NCBI RefSeq assembly: GCF_014649535.1
Contig: NZ_BMTF01000014.1
Coordinates: forward strand, 62,001-126,000
DNA length: 64,000 nt
Reading direction: 5' to 3'
DNA from: Streptomyces gelaticus
GTDB lineage: Bacteria > Actinomycetota > Actinomycetes > Streptomycetales > Streptomycetaceae
In this document: one piece after another, positions 8,673 to 17,317 of the stretch
Layout: each line of letters starts with the position of its first letter
Numbering within the stretch: the first letter of the stretch is position 1
The notes under the pieces: model-generated
The model's input: the letters and a program-made list of their open reading frames with translations, nothing else
The model's database searches: none
What the model was told of the DNA's origin: nothing
Translations under genes and position numbers: made by a program

Positions 8673-9993
8673 CCGCCCGACCGGCACCTCGCACGGTCTC
8701 GCCGCCGGTCTGCTCGCCGCCCTGCTGCTGGCCTGCACGGCGCTGCTCGGCGCCGGTGCCCCCGCCCGTGCGGAGACCGCGGGGACCGGGCCGACCGCCA
8801 CGACGATCGCCACGACGATCGCCGAGGCGCCGGCCGCCGGTCCGGTCTACGTCGACCCGTCCTACGCGGCCGCAGTCAACCCCGCCCAGCAGCAGGCCCT
8901 GGTCGACCAGATCGCCGCGACCGGCCTGCCGATCAACGTGGTGCTGGTGCCGCTGAACAAGGGTGACGCCTTCGACGGCGACTCCCGCACTCTCGCCGCG
9001 GTGCTCAGGGAACGGCTCGGCCGGCAGCAGCTGATCCTGATCACCAACAATGAGTACGGGAAGTGGCTCACCGGCACCGAGTGGCCCACCGACGCCCATC
9101 AGACCCGCGACGCAGCCTCCGCCGTCGGCTTTCTCAAGGAACTCGACGACGCCGGGCTGGCCGCCCGGATCGGCAGGGCCGTGGAGCTGATCAAGGCCGG
9201 CAACGGCACCGAGGTGTACAAGGCCGAGACCGCCAGGATCGACAAGGAGTACTCGGCCCGGCCCGAGGCCGAGGAGCACGTCTCCGGCTCTTCCTCCGAC
9301 AGCGGCCCGGGGACACTGATCGCGATCGCCGCGGGGCTGGTCCTCGCCGTCGTCGGCGCGGTTCTCCTGGTGCGCCACCGCCTGCCCCGGCACACCTCCT
9401 TCGCCTTCCCGGACGCCGTCTTCGCCGCCGAGGAGGCCGCCGACGAAGCCGGGCTGCGCCGACAGGCGGCTGCCGAGATGCTCGCGCTGGGCGAGGCCGT
9501 GGAGCACGCTGACGGCGCTGCTTCGGGCCTGAGCCGGGCCCTGGACGCCTACGACGCCGCCGGAAGGGTGCTGGACGCCGCACGGGGCCTGCCCGACCTG
9601 GTCGGAGTGCTGGCCCTGGCGGCCGAGGGACGTTCCGCCCTGGCCCCGACCCCCGGACTCCCGCTGTGCTTCTTCGATCCGCGGCACGGCACCGCCGTCC
9701 GCCGGACCACCTGGCGGCCGCTCGGCCGCCGGGAACGAGCCGATGTCGCGGTCTGCGACGACTGCGGCCAGGCCCTGCGGGCCCGCCGCTCGCCGCAGGT
9801 GATGGCGGTCCGGCACCGGGGCCGCACCGTCCCCTACTTCGAGGTGCCCGCCGAACACAGTCTGTGGGCCGCCACCGGCTACGGCTCCCTGCTGTCCGGC
9901 CCCGACGACACCCTCGCCGCCCGGGTCGGCACCGGCGAGTTCAGCCGGGCCCGGCTGCTGTCCGATGACCACGGCGGCGCGGTCGGGGACTGA
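8669..9993 (+). pseudogene. membrane-anchored TPM-like protein with frame-disrupted start
   Basis: From about 8685 the frame encodes a signal-peptide or membrane helix (GLLAALLLACTALLGAGAPARA). Next come an extracellular TPM-like domain (VYVDPSYAAAVN), a second membrane helix (GTLIAIAAGLVLAVVGAVLLV) and a cytoplasmic tail with a CDDCG motif. No ATG or GTG exists in this frame upstream of the helix; the likely GTG (8669) is in another frame, so one base has been lost or gained between 8671 and 8690. The domain parallels that of the preceding gene, suggesting an old duplication. Either the gene is inactive, the sequence has an error, or both genes were one polypeptide. Confidence 0.65.
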
Positions 9994-10341
9994 CCGGGCG
10001 CGCCTCCGCTGACGGGGTGCCGGCTCCCGACGGGCCCGGCATTCCGCCGTTCCGTCGCGCGTCCGGTTCACAAGCCCCGCACGGGCGCCACGCCGGGACA
10101 GCTGTGGGGCTACGGGCCGTGAGCGGTGCCGGGCGGTCGGTACGCACCTGGACGGGTGATCGCGAACGGTGCCGTCGGACCGTCCACCCGAGGGGGCGTC
10201 GGGAGGCCGGCCGTCGACCTGCCCTCGCGAGTGTGCGTATCGGTGGGATGACCGATGTGCGGGGGGCGGGCGCACGGTCATAGTCCTCGGGAGATCGTTC
10301 GCGGGCAGCCGTGGTGCGCCCGTTTCCTGAAAGGACCTGCT
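9994..10341. other. 348-base leader of the second amidohydrolase gene
   Basis: No coding frame is convincing here. The region contains the upstream sequence of the amidohydrolase gene; no clear -35/-10 pair or palindrome was found. Confidence 0.35.
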
Positions 10342-12045
10342 GTGGGCACGTATGCGGATCTGGTTTTTCTCGACGGGCAGGTGGTCACGGTCGACGCGGA
10401 GTTCTCCGTCGCCTCGGCCCTGGCGGTGACCGGTGGGATCATCACCGCCGTCGGTGGGCGGGACGACGTCGCGCCGCTCGTCGGCCCCGACACCCGTGTC
10501 GTCGACCTGCGGGGAGCGACGCTGCTTCCCGGCATCAACGATTCCCATCTGCACGCGTGCGCCTTCGGCATGTCGACGCCGCCGCTCTCCCTGGAGCTCG
10601 GCCATCCCGCTGTTTCCTCCCTCGCGGACGTGGCCGAGGCGGTACGGGAAGCCGTCGGCCGGGTTCCCGGCGGGCAGTGGATCACGGGGCACGGCTGGGA
10701 CACCGGTTACCTCGACGAGTGCGTCGCCGATCCGTCGCGGCTGCCCTCGCGGCGCGACCTCGACGCCGTGAGCCCGGATCACCCCGTCGTCCTGTACTCC
10801 TTCTCCGGGCACGCCACCTGGGTCAACTCCAAGGCCCTGGAGCTCATCGGGATCGACCGGCACACTGTCGCGCCGCCCGGCGGAGCCATCGTCGCGGACG
10901 AGTCCGGGGAGCCGACCGGGCTGCTCCACGAGGGGGCCCAGGCCCTCGTCCAGAACGCGCTGCCGCCGCTCAGCCGGCAGGAGCGGACCGACGCGGTCAA
11001 GTCGGCCCTCGACACGCTGGCCCGGCTCGGCGTGACCAGCTACACCGAGCCCGGCCTCGGCCCCGGCGGCGACGGCATCATGCGGGGTGCGCTCGGTGCG
11101 GAGACCCTCGACGTCTACCGCCGGCTGCTGGCCGACGGCGAACTGACCGCCCGCGTCGGCGTCCTGCTCCTGCCCACCGGAATGGCGAGCACCGCGGAGG
11201 AGTTCGCCCGCGCCCTCGCCGCCCCAGGCGAGACCGGAGACGCCGATCCGCGCCGCCTCGCGATCCACGGGGTCAAGATCTTCGCCGACGGCATCGTCCC
11301 CAACAAGACGGCCTGGATGCACGAGCCGTACGTCGGCGGTGGCTGTGGCTCCCTGTGCGTCGGCGGCGAGACCGACGCCGAGCGGACCGCCGAGATCGGC
11401 GCCATGATCCGGCATGCCCACGCCGCCGGGCACCAGCTGGGCGTCCACGTCACCGGCGACCGGGCGTGCGACACCGTTGCGGACGCCTTCGCCGCTGCCG
11501 TGGCCGAGCACCCGAGGCCCGACGCCCGCCACTACGTCATCCATGGCGACTTCCTCACCGCGCACAGCATGAAGGTGCTGGCCGCGCACGGCTTCGGCGT
11601 CAACATGAACCCCACCATCAAGTGGACCGTCGCCGACATGGAGGAGGAATTCGTCGGTTCCGAACGGGCCGCGTACGCGTGGCCCTACCGCGATGCCATC
11701 GACGCCGGTGTACGGGTCGCGAGCGGGTCCGACGCGCCCGTCACATACCCGGACTGGCGCCAGGGCGTCGCGACCATGGTGCTGCGTGAATCGAAGGCCG
11801 CCGGTCGGGTCAGCGGCCCCGAGCAGCGCATCGCCCTGGCCGAGGCGATCCGTACGTACACGATCGGCGCGGCCTGGCAGGACTTCGCCGACGACTGGAA
11901 GGGCTCCCTGGAGCCGGGCAAGGCCGCCGACCTCTGCGTACTGGACGGGGACCTGCTCACCGCCGACCCCCACGACATCCCGGAAATGCCCGTCGTCCTC
12001 ACCGTCATGGACGGCCAGGTCGTGCACGACACCCTTCGCGATTGA
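10342..12045 (+). CDS. cytoplasmic YtcJ-type amidohydrolase
   Basis: The 567-residue protein has the full amidohydrolase-3 metal site: HLH in GINDSHLHA near residue 68, KIFADGIV as the lysine segment, HVTGDRA, YVIHGDF and the SGSDAPV aspartate. No signal peptide is present, unlike its distant paralogue at 3936-5816. The start is GTG 10342, preceded by AAAGGA at 7-11 bases. A LuxR-type regulator follows 31 bases downstream on the same strand and is probably co-transcribed. Family members hydrolyse N-substituted formamides or similar compounds; the actual substrate is unknown. Confidence 0.88.
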   Translation: MGTYADLVFLDGQVVTVDAEFSVASALAVTGGIITAVGGRDDVAPLVGPDTRVVDLRGATLLPGINDSHLHACAFGMSTPPLSLELGHPAVSSLADVAEAVREAVGRVPGGQWITGHGWDTGYLDECVADPSRLPSRRDLDAVSPDHPVVLYSFSGHATWVNSKALELIGIDRHTVAPPGGAIVADESGEPTGLLHEGAQALVQNALPPLSRQERTDAVKSALDTLARLGVTSYTEPGLGPGGDGIMRGALGAETLDVYRRLLADGELTARVGVLLLPTGMASTAEEFARALAAPGETGDADPRRLAIHGVKIFADGIVPNKTAWMHEPYVGGGCGSLCVGGETDAERTAEIGAMIRHAHAAGHQLGVHVTGDRACDTVADAFAAAVAEHPRPDARHYVIHGDFLTAHSMKVLAAHGFGVNMNPTIKWTVADMEEEFVGSERAAYAWPYRDAIDAGVRVASGSDAPVTYPDWRQGVATMVLRESKAAGRVSGPEQRIALAEAIRTYTIGAAWQDFADDWKGSLEPGKAADLCVLDGDLLTADPHDIPEMPVVLTVMDGQVVHDTLRD

Positions 12046-12076
12046 CGTAATCCGGACGCTTGATCATCCTTGGACC

Positions 12077-12856
12077 ATGGCAGCGCAGCAGAGCACGGCG
12101 GACATCCTGGACGCGGCGGTGCAGGTCCGTGAGGCCGCCAGGAGCGGCGCGACCGGCATCGGCACGGTCCTGGCGGCGCTGTCGGAGGTGGTGGAGTACG
12201 ACCACGCCTCCCTCACCCGGTGGGATCCGCTGCGGCGGCGCCACATCACCCTGGCCGGGAGCTACCCGGACGATGCCACGGCGTACATCGAGACCCATCT
12301 CCACCACGACCCGGTGTTCCCCGTGCTCCGCAGCCCGGCCCGGGGCGGCCTCTGGCTCAGGGACGTCCCCCGGCACCTCCTGGCGGCATCCCCCGGCTTC
12401 CAGGAGGTGCTGTCCCCCCTCGGTATCGAGGACGGCGTGGCCCAGTGCCTGTTCGCCGCCGACGGCCGGTACGTCGGCATGCTGAACGTCAGCACCCGTC
12501 GGCCGCGGCACGGACCCGATCCGGCACGCGCCGCGATCACCCTGCTCACCGAGGCACTCGCCGCGGCCGTCGACCCCCGCACGGGCCTGTCGCCCGAGGA
12601 GCTCGCCGCGTTCGGCCCCGAGGCGGACACGCAACGCCCGGACGCGCGGCGGCCCGGCGGACTCTCGCCGCGGGAGCTCCAGGTGCTGGCCGAACTGACG
12701 GCCGGCCGTACCAACCGGGAGATCGCCGAGCGGCTGTACATCACGCCGCGGACGGTGGGGACCCACATCGAGCACATCCTCGCCAAGCTCGCCCTCCCCA
12801 ACCGCGCGGCCGCCGCCGCCCGGGCCGCTGCCTGGGGAATCGATCCCGCCCGCTGA
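12077..12856 (+). CDS. LuxR-type regulator with a GAF-like sensor
   Basis: The 259-residue protein has a GAF-like N-terminal region (residues 5-165, with VVEYDHASLTRWDP and a GMLNVSTRRP strand typical of GAF domains). A LuxR C-terminal helix-turn-helix follows (LSPRELQVLAELTAGRTNREIAERL, about residues 195-220). It has no receiver domain, so it responds to a ligand or redox state rather than phosphorylation. The ribosome binding site is weak. It follows the amidohydrolase gene by 31 bases and may regulate it or respond to its substrate. Confidence 0.85.
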   Translation: MAAQQSTADILDAAVQVREAARSGATGIGTVLAALSEVVEYDHASLTRWDPLRRRHITLAGSYPDDATAYIETHLHHDPVFPVLRSPARGGLWLRDVPRHLLAASPGFQEVLSPLGIEDGVAQCLFAADGRYVGMLNVSTRRPRHGPDPARAAITLLTEALAAAVDPRTGLSPEELAAFGPEADTQRPDARRPGGLSPRELQVLAELTAGRTNREIAERLYITPRTVGTHIEHILAKLALPNRAAAAARAAAWGIDPAR

Positions 12857-13148
12857 CCTGGTCCGGTCCGCCACGACGCCGACCGGACGCTGCGAGCACT
12901 CCAGCATCGGCCCGGACGTCGCGTCGCCCGGTTCTCGGATCTCTTCGTCGAAGCCCGGTAACCCTCCGCCGCGCGAACCTTTGCGCAGGCCGTCCGCCAC
13001 GGCCGTGCCCGCGCCGGAGACAGCGGCGAACCACGGGCCGCACTCCAGTTCTTCGGCCGCCGAAGCAGCGGCTGCGGGGGCGCCCTCGGGGCCGGGCCTG
13101 CCAGGGAGGACCGAAGGCCGGCTGGGGTTCACCGCCGGGGTCGCTGTC

Positions 13149-13817
13149 TCAGGCAGGGTCGACCAGGCGGTAGCCGATCCCTCGGACGGCTTGAATCAGG
13201 TCCGGGGGGCCGAGCCGAATGCGAAGTCGGCCGATCAGCGCGTCGACCGCGTGGGATTCCGGCTGGTGCTGTTCGTCGGCGCAGTCCTTGGCCAGTCGTT
13301 CGCGGGTGACCAGCGCGCCACCTGCCAGCATCAGGGTCTGAAGGACCGCTGCCTCTGTGACGGTCAAGAACAGCGGTACCCCGGCGCGGGTGAACCGGCC
13401 GCCGCGTCGGCCCTGTTCCAGGTCGCCGACGCATAGCCGGGATGCCGGGTCGGGGATCACCGGGGCGCGGCAGAGATTGCGCATCCGGCTGGCCAGTTCG
13501 GCGGTGTTGAAGGGCTTGACCAGGTAGTCGTCCGCTCCGTGCTCGACGAGGACCACGCGTTCGGCATGCGAATCGAGTGCGGTGAGCATCAGGACCGGGC
13601 GGGTCCAGCCCGCCCGGCGGTGGGCGGCCACCAGGCGGAGAACGTCTCCGTCGGGCTGCGCCCGGTCGGCCACGAGGGCGTGATAGACGGTGCCGCCCAG
13701 CTCGAGGTCGGCGTCGGTGAGGTTGTCGGCCACGACGACGTCGTAACCGATCCGGCGCAGACACCCGGAAATCACGGCCGCAAGTTCCGAGTCGTGCTGC
13801 ACGACGAGTATGCGCAT
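13149..13817 (-). CDS. orphan OmpR-type response regulator, atypical receiver
   Basis: The 222-residue protein has a receiver domain (residues 1-115) with the phospho-acceptor Asp in ALVADRAQP, the conserved Thr in LMLTALD and the Lys in LVKPFN. A winged-helix output domain ends with AVRGIGYRL. The N-terminal acidic pair that normally binds magnesium is altered: ILVVQHDSE in place of ILVVDDD. No histidine kinase gene is adjacent. Phosphorylation may therefore be weak or absent, and the protein could act as an unpaired or atypical regulator. Confidence 0.85.
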   Translation of the reverse strand: MRILVVQHDSELAAVISGCLRRIGYDVVVADNLTDADLELGGTVYHALVADRAQPDGDVLRLVAAHRRAGWTRPVLMLTALDSHAERVVLVEHGADDYLVKPFNTAELASRMRNLCRAPVIPDPASRLCVGDLEQGRRGGRFTRAGVPLFLTVTEAAVLQTLMLAGGALVTRERLAKDCADEQHQPESHAVDALIGRLRIRLGPPDLIQAVRGIGYRLVDPA

Positions 13818-13998
13818 GTCGTCCGACTCTAGACGGTGAATGCCGGGGCACAGGCCCCGCTGTGCTGTGGGTCCTAGCGATAACCGGGCCGGACGATCTC
13901 CAGCACGCGCAGGTGGTGTCTCCGACGATGCCGCCCACATCACCGGCGAATCCATCCACCGACGCGGTGGGGCGGACCGGTCGGAGCCGGGCCCGGAG

Positions 13999-14025
13999 CC
14001 CCCTCCGGTCTGCGGCCGGAGGGGG
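13999..14025 (-). terminator. hairpin downstream of the SGNH hydrolase gene
   Basis: CCCCCTCCGG and CCGGAGGGGG pair perfectly across a 7-base loop. The hairpin lies 36 bases beyond the stop codon of the minus-strand SGNH gene, as expected for its terminator. Confidence 0.65.
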
Positions 14026-14060
14026 TTGGCACGGGATCGGCCGGTGATGCCGTGTGCCGG

Positions 14061-15038
14061 TCAGCCCACGCCGATGGCTTCCAGCATCGCCGCTGCGACG
14101 TGGTCGGCGGCGTTGCGGTGGCCGCGGGCATTGGGGTGAACCAAGGCCGGCTGGTCAGGGACGCGGGTGAAGATGCCCTCCACCCACTTGCCGGTGTCGC
14201 AGACGCTGTGGTTCCGGGAGGAGTCGTAGAGGTCGACGAAGCGGGCGGCGTCGTGTGCACCGGCCGACTTCTCGATGATCTGATTGAGGGGTTCCATGAC
14301 GTCCTGGCGCAGCCAGTCCAGGTCGCCCTGGGTGATCGAGCCGAACTGCTCCAGGTTGTTGTACTGGCACTTGGAGGTGTCCTTGGGGATGACCGTGGGG
14401 TAGCCGACGGTCAGGATCTTCGCGTGCGGGGCGCGCTCGTGGAGCACGGTGAGCATCTCGTCGTAGTCCCTGCCGACCTTGTTCAGCCGGCTGGGGATGT
14501 CGTCGGCGAGGTCGTCCCGGCACGGGGTGCCCACGCCTCCGCTGCCCCCGCCCAGTTGCAGACACTGGAAGAGGATGTCGGCGAAGCCGAGGGTGTTGCC
14601 ACCCACGCCGACGGTGACCACGTCGGTGCCGGGACCCACTGCTGCTGACTGGGGAGGCACGGCGGGGAAGGGGTAGTCCGGGTCTTCGGAGACGGGCGGC
14701 AGGTGACGGCCGATCGGCTCCTGGGCCCTGAAGGTGACGTTCTCGATGGTGGCGGCGCCGCAGCTGACATTGGCCAGGTCGAAGTGCGAGCCGAGGTCGC
14801 GGTCGATGACCTGCGGATAGGACTGGTCGGTACGCTCACAGCCGTCACGGGGCACCTCGAAGGTGTCACCCGCGGCCGGAATGACGCCGGCAGCGTACGA
14901 GTCACCCAGTGCGACCCACTGATGAGCCGCCGCGGCTGCCGCCGGGTGCGCTCCTGCGAGTTGCGCGGGCGCGAGCGCGCCTGCCGCCAGAGCTGCGGCC
15001 GAGCCCAGCACGGCCAGACGCTTACGGGTATTTTCCAT
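14061..15038 (-). CDS. secreted SGNH/GDSL esterase or lipase
   Basis: The 325-residue protein has a Sec signal peptide (to about residue 36, after AAAAAA). The SGNH blocks follow: block I ALGDSYAAG with the nucleophile Ser, block III VGGNTLGF with the oxyanion Asn, and block V LVHPNARGHRN with the catalytic His. It is close in layout to the Streptomyces lipases with three disulfides; cysteines are spaced in pairs (GCERT/VSCGA, QCLQ/TPCRD, KCQY/SVCDT). GGAGGATT precedes the ATG. It should hydrolyse short or medium ester bonds outside the cell. Confidence 0.9.
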   Translation of the reverse strand: MENTRKRLAVLGSAAALAAGALAPAQLAGAHPAAAAAAHQWVALGDSYAAGVIPAAGDTFEVPRDGCERTDQSYPQVIDRDLGSHFDLANVSCGAATIENVTFRAQEPIGRHLPPVSEDPDYPFPAVPPQSAAVGPGTDVVTVGVGGNTLGFADILFQCLQLGGGSGGVGTPCRDDLADDIPSRLNKVGRDYDEMLTVLHERAPHAKILTVGYPTVIPKDTSKCQYNNLEQFGSITQGDLDWLRQDVMEPLNQIIEKSAGAHDAARFVDLYDSSRNHSVCDTGKWVEGIFTRVPDQPALVHPNARGHRNAADHVAAAMLEAIGVG

Positions 15039-15321
15039 GAATCCTCCAGAGATGTGACGGTCGGGTCGCCTGAACCGTAGATCCGGAGGACTCGCACTGG
15101 ACTCAATGCGGACAGTCACTGTCGGTACGGGGCGCCTCCCGACAGGAGCGGGCGGGATCGGTGTATGACCGGTCGCGCCTGTCATTTGACCGGGCAGCCG
15201 TGCCATCTGCGCGAGCGGAGACGGTCCATGACCAATGCTCATCGTCCCGATCCGGCCCAGGCGTCTCGGCGGCTGTCTCCTTTTCGATCACCTACATGCT
15301 CGCCCCCTGCTGATGCCCTCC

Positions 15322-15460
15322 TGAGGCAGGTGCGGTTGGTGCGGTTGCAGGGGAGTTTCCCGAGCAGGGTGGCCATGGCGCAGCTGTTGGAGAGGGGGGA
15401 GTGGACCAGACCGCCGGCGATGCCGGCGGAGAGCAGCTGGAAGGCGGGACGGACCGTCCT
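15322..15460 (-). pseudogene. fragment of a DUF2892 (YgaP-type) membrane protein
   Basis: Downstream of the TauE gene, the minus strand encodes RPAFQLLSAGIAGGLVHSPL and then a CAMATLLGKLP segment, which looks like the second helix and conserved tail of DUF2892 proteins (the membrane domain of rhodanese-like YgaP). No start codon or first helix remains, and the frame runs on without a natural end. I read it as the degraded last gene of the sulfur operon. Confidence 0.5.
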
Positions 15461-15503
15461 TTGGTTCGGGTGGGGCCGGGTCGGACAAGTGGGTGAGGGT
15501 GGA

Positions 15504-16244
15504 TCAGATCAGGCTGTCGAGGAGCATGAAGGCAGCCACTGCGAGCAGGACGTAGGCGAAGACGTGCTGCAGGCGGTTGCCGGAGATCTTCGCGGCGAGG
15601 CGTTTGCCGTCCCAGGCACCGAGAATCGCGGCTCCGGCAAAGGGGGTGATGACGGCCCAGTCGAGACCGTCCGCGGTACCGGTGCGGGTGGCGAGCGCGG
15701 CGAGCGAGTTGATGATGATGACCAGGAGGCTGGTGCCGACGGCTGCCTTCATGCGCAGACCGACGACGCCGACGAGGGCGGGCACGGCGAGGAAGCCACC
15801 GCCGACGCCGAGCACGCCGGTGACGGCGCCCAGTCCGGCCCCGGCCCCTGCGGCCCTGGCCGGCCGCACCGGGGAATCGGTGGGACGACTGGGACGTAGC
15901 ATCCGCCAAGCCGCGAGTGCGGCGATCACCGAGAACGCGACCGTGAGAACCGGGGCCGGGATCCGGCCGGCAGCGAGGCCGCCGAGCATGGCGGGGACGA
16001 TGCCCGCAGCAGCGAACAGCAGCCCGGCCCGCCAACGGACGTTACCGTCCCGGGCGTGGGCGACCAGAGAGCTGATGGAGGTCGCAGCAACGATGATCAG
16101 GCTCGCGGTGGTGGCCGCAACGGGGCTGAAGCCGAGCAGGTAGATCAGTGGGGGCACGGCCAGCACGCTGCCGCCCCCGCCGAGTCCGCCCAGGGCCAGC
16201 CCGACTCCCCCTCCCGCCAGCAGGGCGAGGACGAGCTCGCTCAT
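15504..16244 (-). CDS. TauE/SafE-family sulfite/organosulfur exporter
   Basis: The 246-residue membrane protein has about eight hydrophobic helices and the two glycine-rich repeats of the TauE/SafE family (GGLGGGGSVLAVP near residue 20 and TGVLGVGGGFLAVP near residue 150). The family moves sulfite, sulfoacetate or related anions across the membrane. Its start overlaps the stop of the rhodanese gene in an ATGA quadruplet, so translation is coupled. In this context it probably exports sulfite or thiosulfate made during persulfide detoxification. Confidence 0.9.
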   Translation of the reverse strand: MSELVLALLAGGGVGLALGGLGGGGSVLAVPPLIYLLGFSPVAATTASLIIVAATSISSLVAHARDGNVRWRAGLLFAAAGIVPAMLGGLAAGRIPAPVLTVAFSVIAALAAWRMLRPSRPTDSPVRPARAAGAGAGLGAVTGVLGVGGGFLAVPALVGVVGLRMKAAVGTSLLVIIINSLAALATRTGTADGLDWAVITPFAGAAILGAWDGKRLAAKISGNRLQHVFAYVLLAVAAFMLLDSLI

Positions 16245-16600
16245 ATGACGGTTCCCGCTCCCCCGGCAGTGCCCTGGACCGGCAGCCCCTGCCGGCCCCA
16301 TGCCTGCATGCCGCCGGTGACATCGACTGCGTCCGCGCCCCGTGCGCGCAGTAGGCGGGCGGCGTCCTGGGACCGGCGTCCGGAGCGGCAGATCAGTACG
16401 AGGCGCGAGTCGGCGTACGCGGTGGGCACCTCGGCTCCGGCCGTCAGCCGGGACAGCGGCAGATGCTGTGCGCCGGGAATGTGACCGGCCCGCCACTCGT
16501 CGGTCTCGCGCACGTCCAGCAGAACGGCGGTGGCTTCCTGAAGCATGCGGTGGGCCTCCACGACGCCGAGGCGTGCGGTGCCGGAGCGGAAGATGGGCAT
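16241..16600 (-). CDS. single-domain rhodanese
   Basis: The 119-residue protein is one rhodanese domain. It has the LLDVRETDEWRAGHIPGAQHLP signature and the active-site loop CRSGRRS, with the catalytic cysteine near residue 92. It would move sulfane sulfur between thiols, thiosulfate or glutathione-like acceptors. It lies between the truncated MBL-fold gene and the TauE exporter gene in one operon, a set known from persulfide and sulfide detoxification clusters. The start at 16600 is supported by the position of the domain. Confidence 0.9.
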   Translation of the reverse strand: MPIFRSGTARLGVVEAHRMLQEATAVLLDVRETDEWRAGHIPGAQHLPLSRLTAGAEVPTAYADSRLVLICRSGRRSQDAARLLRARGADAVDVTGGMQAWGRQGLPVQGTAGGAGTVI

Positions 16601-16650
16601 GGTGGGAATCCTCTCGGTGTCGACAAGGGCTCGGACGGCGGCGCGGACGG

Positions 16651-16983
16651 TCAGGCCGGCCTCTGGCGCCCGGCGAAGACCGTGCGGCGGAACGAGGCCG
16701 GGGCCTCACCCGGGCGCAGCCAGCCGGACGGGGCGCCGGTCGCGGCGGGCGGCACCAGGCAGGCGGCGTCGGTGAACCGGGTCGGCTCCGGGCCGCCGGT
16801 CACGCAGTCGTTGCGGAGGTGCGTCTCCACCACGTATGTGATGCGCACCCCGCGCCGCGCGGCCGCCCCGATCACTCGGTCGCTGTCGCACGGCGCGTCC
16901 ACCGCCACCGCGGCCTGCGCTCCCCCGGCCAGGCCGTGCCGGTTGCCCAGACTCTCGATCTCGATGGTGTCGATGAAGAACAT
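16651..16983 (-). pseudogene. truncated MBL-fold hydrolase (persulfide-dioxygenase-like)
   Basis: The first 75 of 110 residues match the N-terminus of MBL-fold hydrolases found with rhodanese and TauE genes (MFFIDTIEIESLGNR...). The metal motif is degenerate: ETHLRNDCVTGG stands where the family has ETHxHxDH-type ligands. The rest of the roughly 450-residue enzyme is missing; the last 30 residues do not match. A perfect AAGGAGGTGA ribosome binding site precedes the ATG, so a short peptide may still be made, but it cannot be an active metalloenzyme. It is the first gene of the operon. Confidence 0.75.
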
Positions 16984-17006
16984 GTGCCGCTCACCTCCTT
17001 GGATTG

Positions 17007-17022
17007 ATACCCCCCAGGGTAT
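17007..17022. promoter_or_regulatory. CsoR/CstR-like operator, site 1
   Basis: ATACCCCCCAGGGTAT has 6-bp inverted arms (ATACCC/GGGTAT) with a 4-base centre. It lies 24 bases upstream of the first gene of the sulfur operon. CsoR-family repressors, including the persulfide sensor CstR, bind such C/G-run palindromes. No csoR or cstR gene is visible in the window. Confidence 0.7.
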
Positions 17023-17041
17023 TAAACCCACCGTAGCAGAT

Positions 17042-17055
17042 TACCCCCGGGGGTA
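17042..17055. promoter_or_regulatory. CsoR/CstR-like operator, site 2
   Basis: TACCCCCGGGGGTA is a perfect 14-bp palindrome, 34 bases centre to centre from site 1. The pair brackets the probable promoter of the sulfur operon and could also affect transcription toward the RNA ligase gene on the other strand. Confidence 0.72.
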
Positions 17056-17317
17056 TATCGAACGGGAAATCACCCTCATACCCCACATCCGCACTCAGGA
17101 AGGAAGACCACGGGATAGGACCGGACCGTACGCGTCGACGGCCGTGGGCGTGGAGGAACCAGAATCCGCTCGCCGAACGCGCGGATGTGACCCCGTTCAC
17201 TACCCCCGAGCACTCCCGGCGCCCCTTGACCCAGGCCCTGCCTCTCCGATCACGATCGGGCTCTTCGGCAGTGAATCTCTGTTGCCCGGGTGTGGGGCGC
17301 ACAGCGACAATTCCCGG

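Noticed and set aside
8660..8780. Programmed -1 frameshift joining the two TPM-like frames
   Set aside because: No X-XXY-YYZ heptamer with a downstream hairpin was found in the overlap. The C-rich run near 8756 lies beyond the signal helix, where the first frame is already nonsense.
8410..12027. Minus-strand open frame of 1205 codons
   Set aside because: It is the antisense shadow of the TPM-like and amidohydrolase genes, an effect of high GC. It has no ribosome binding site or domain.
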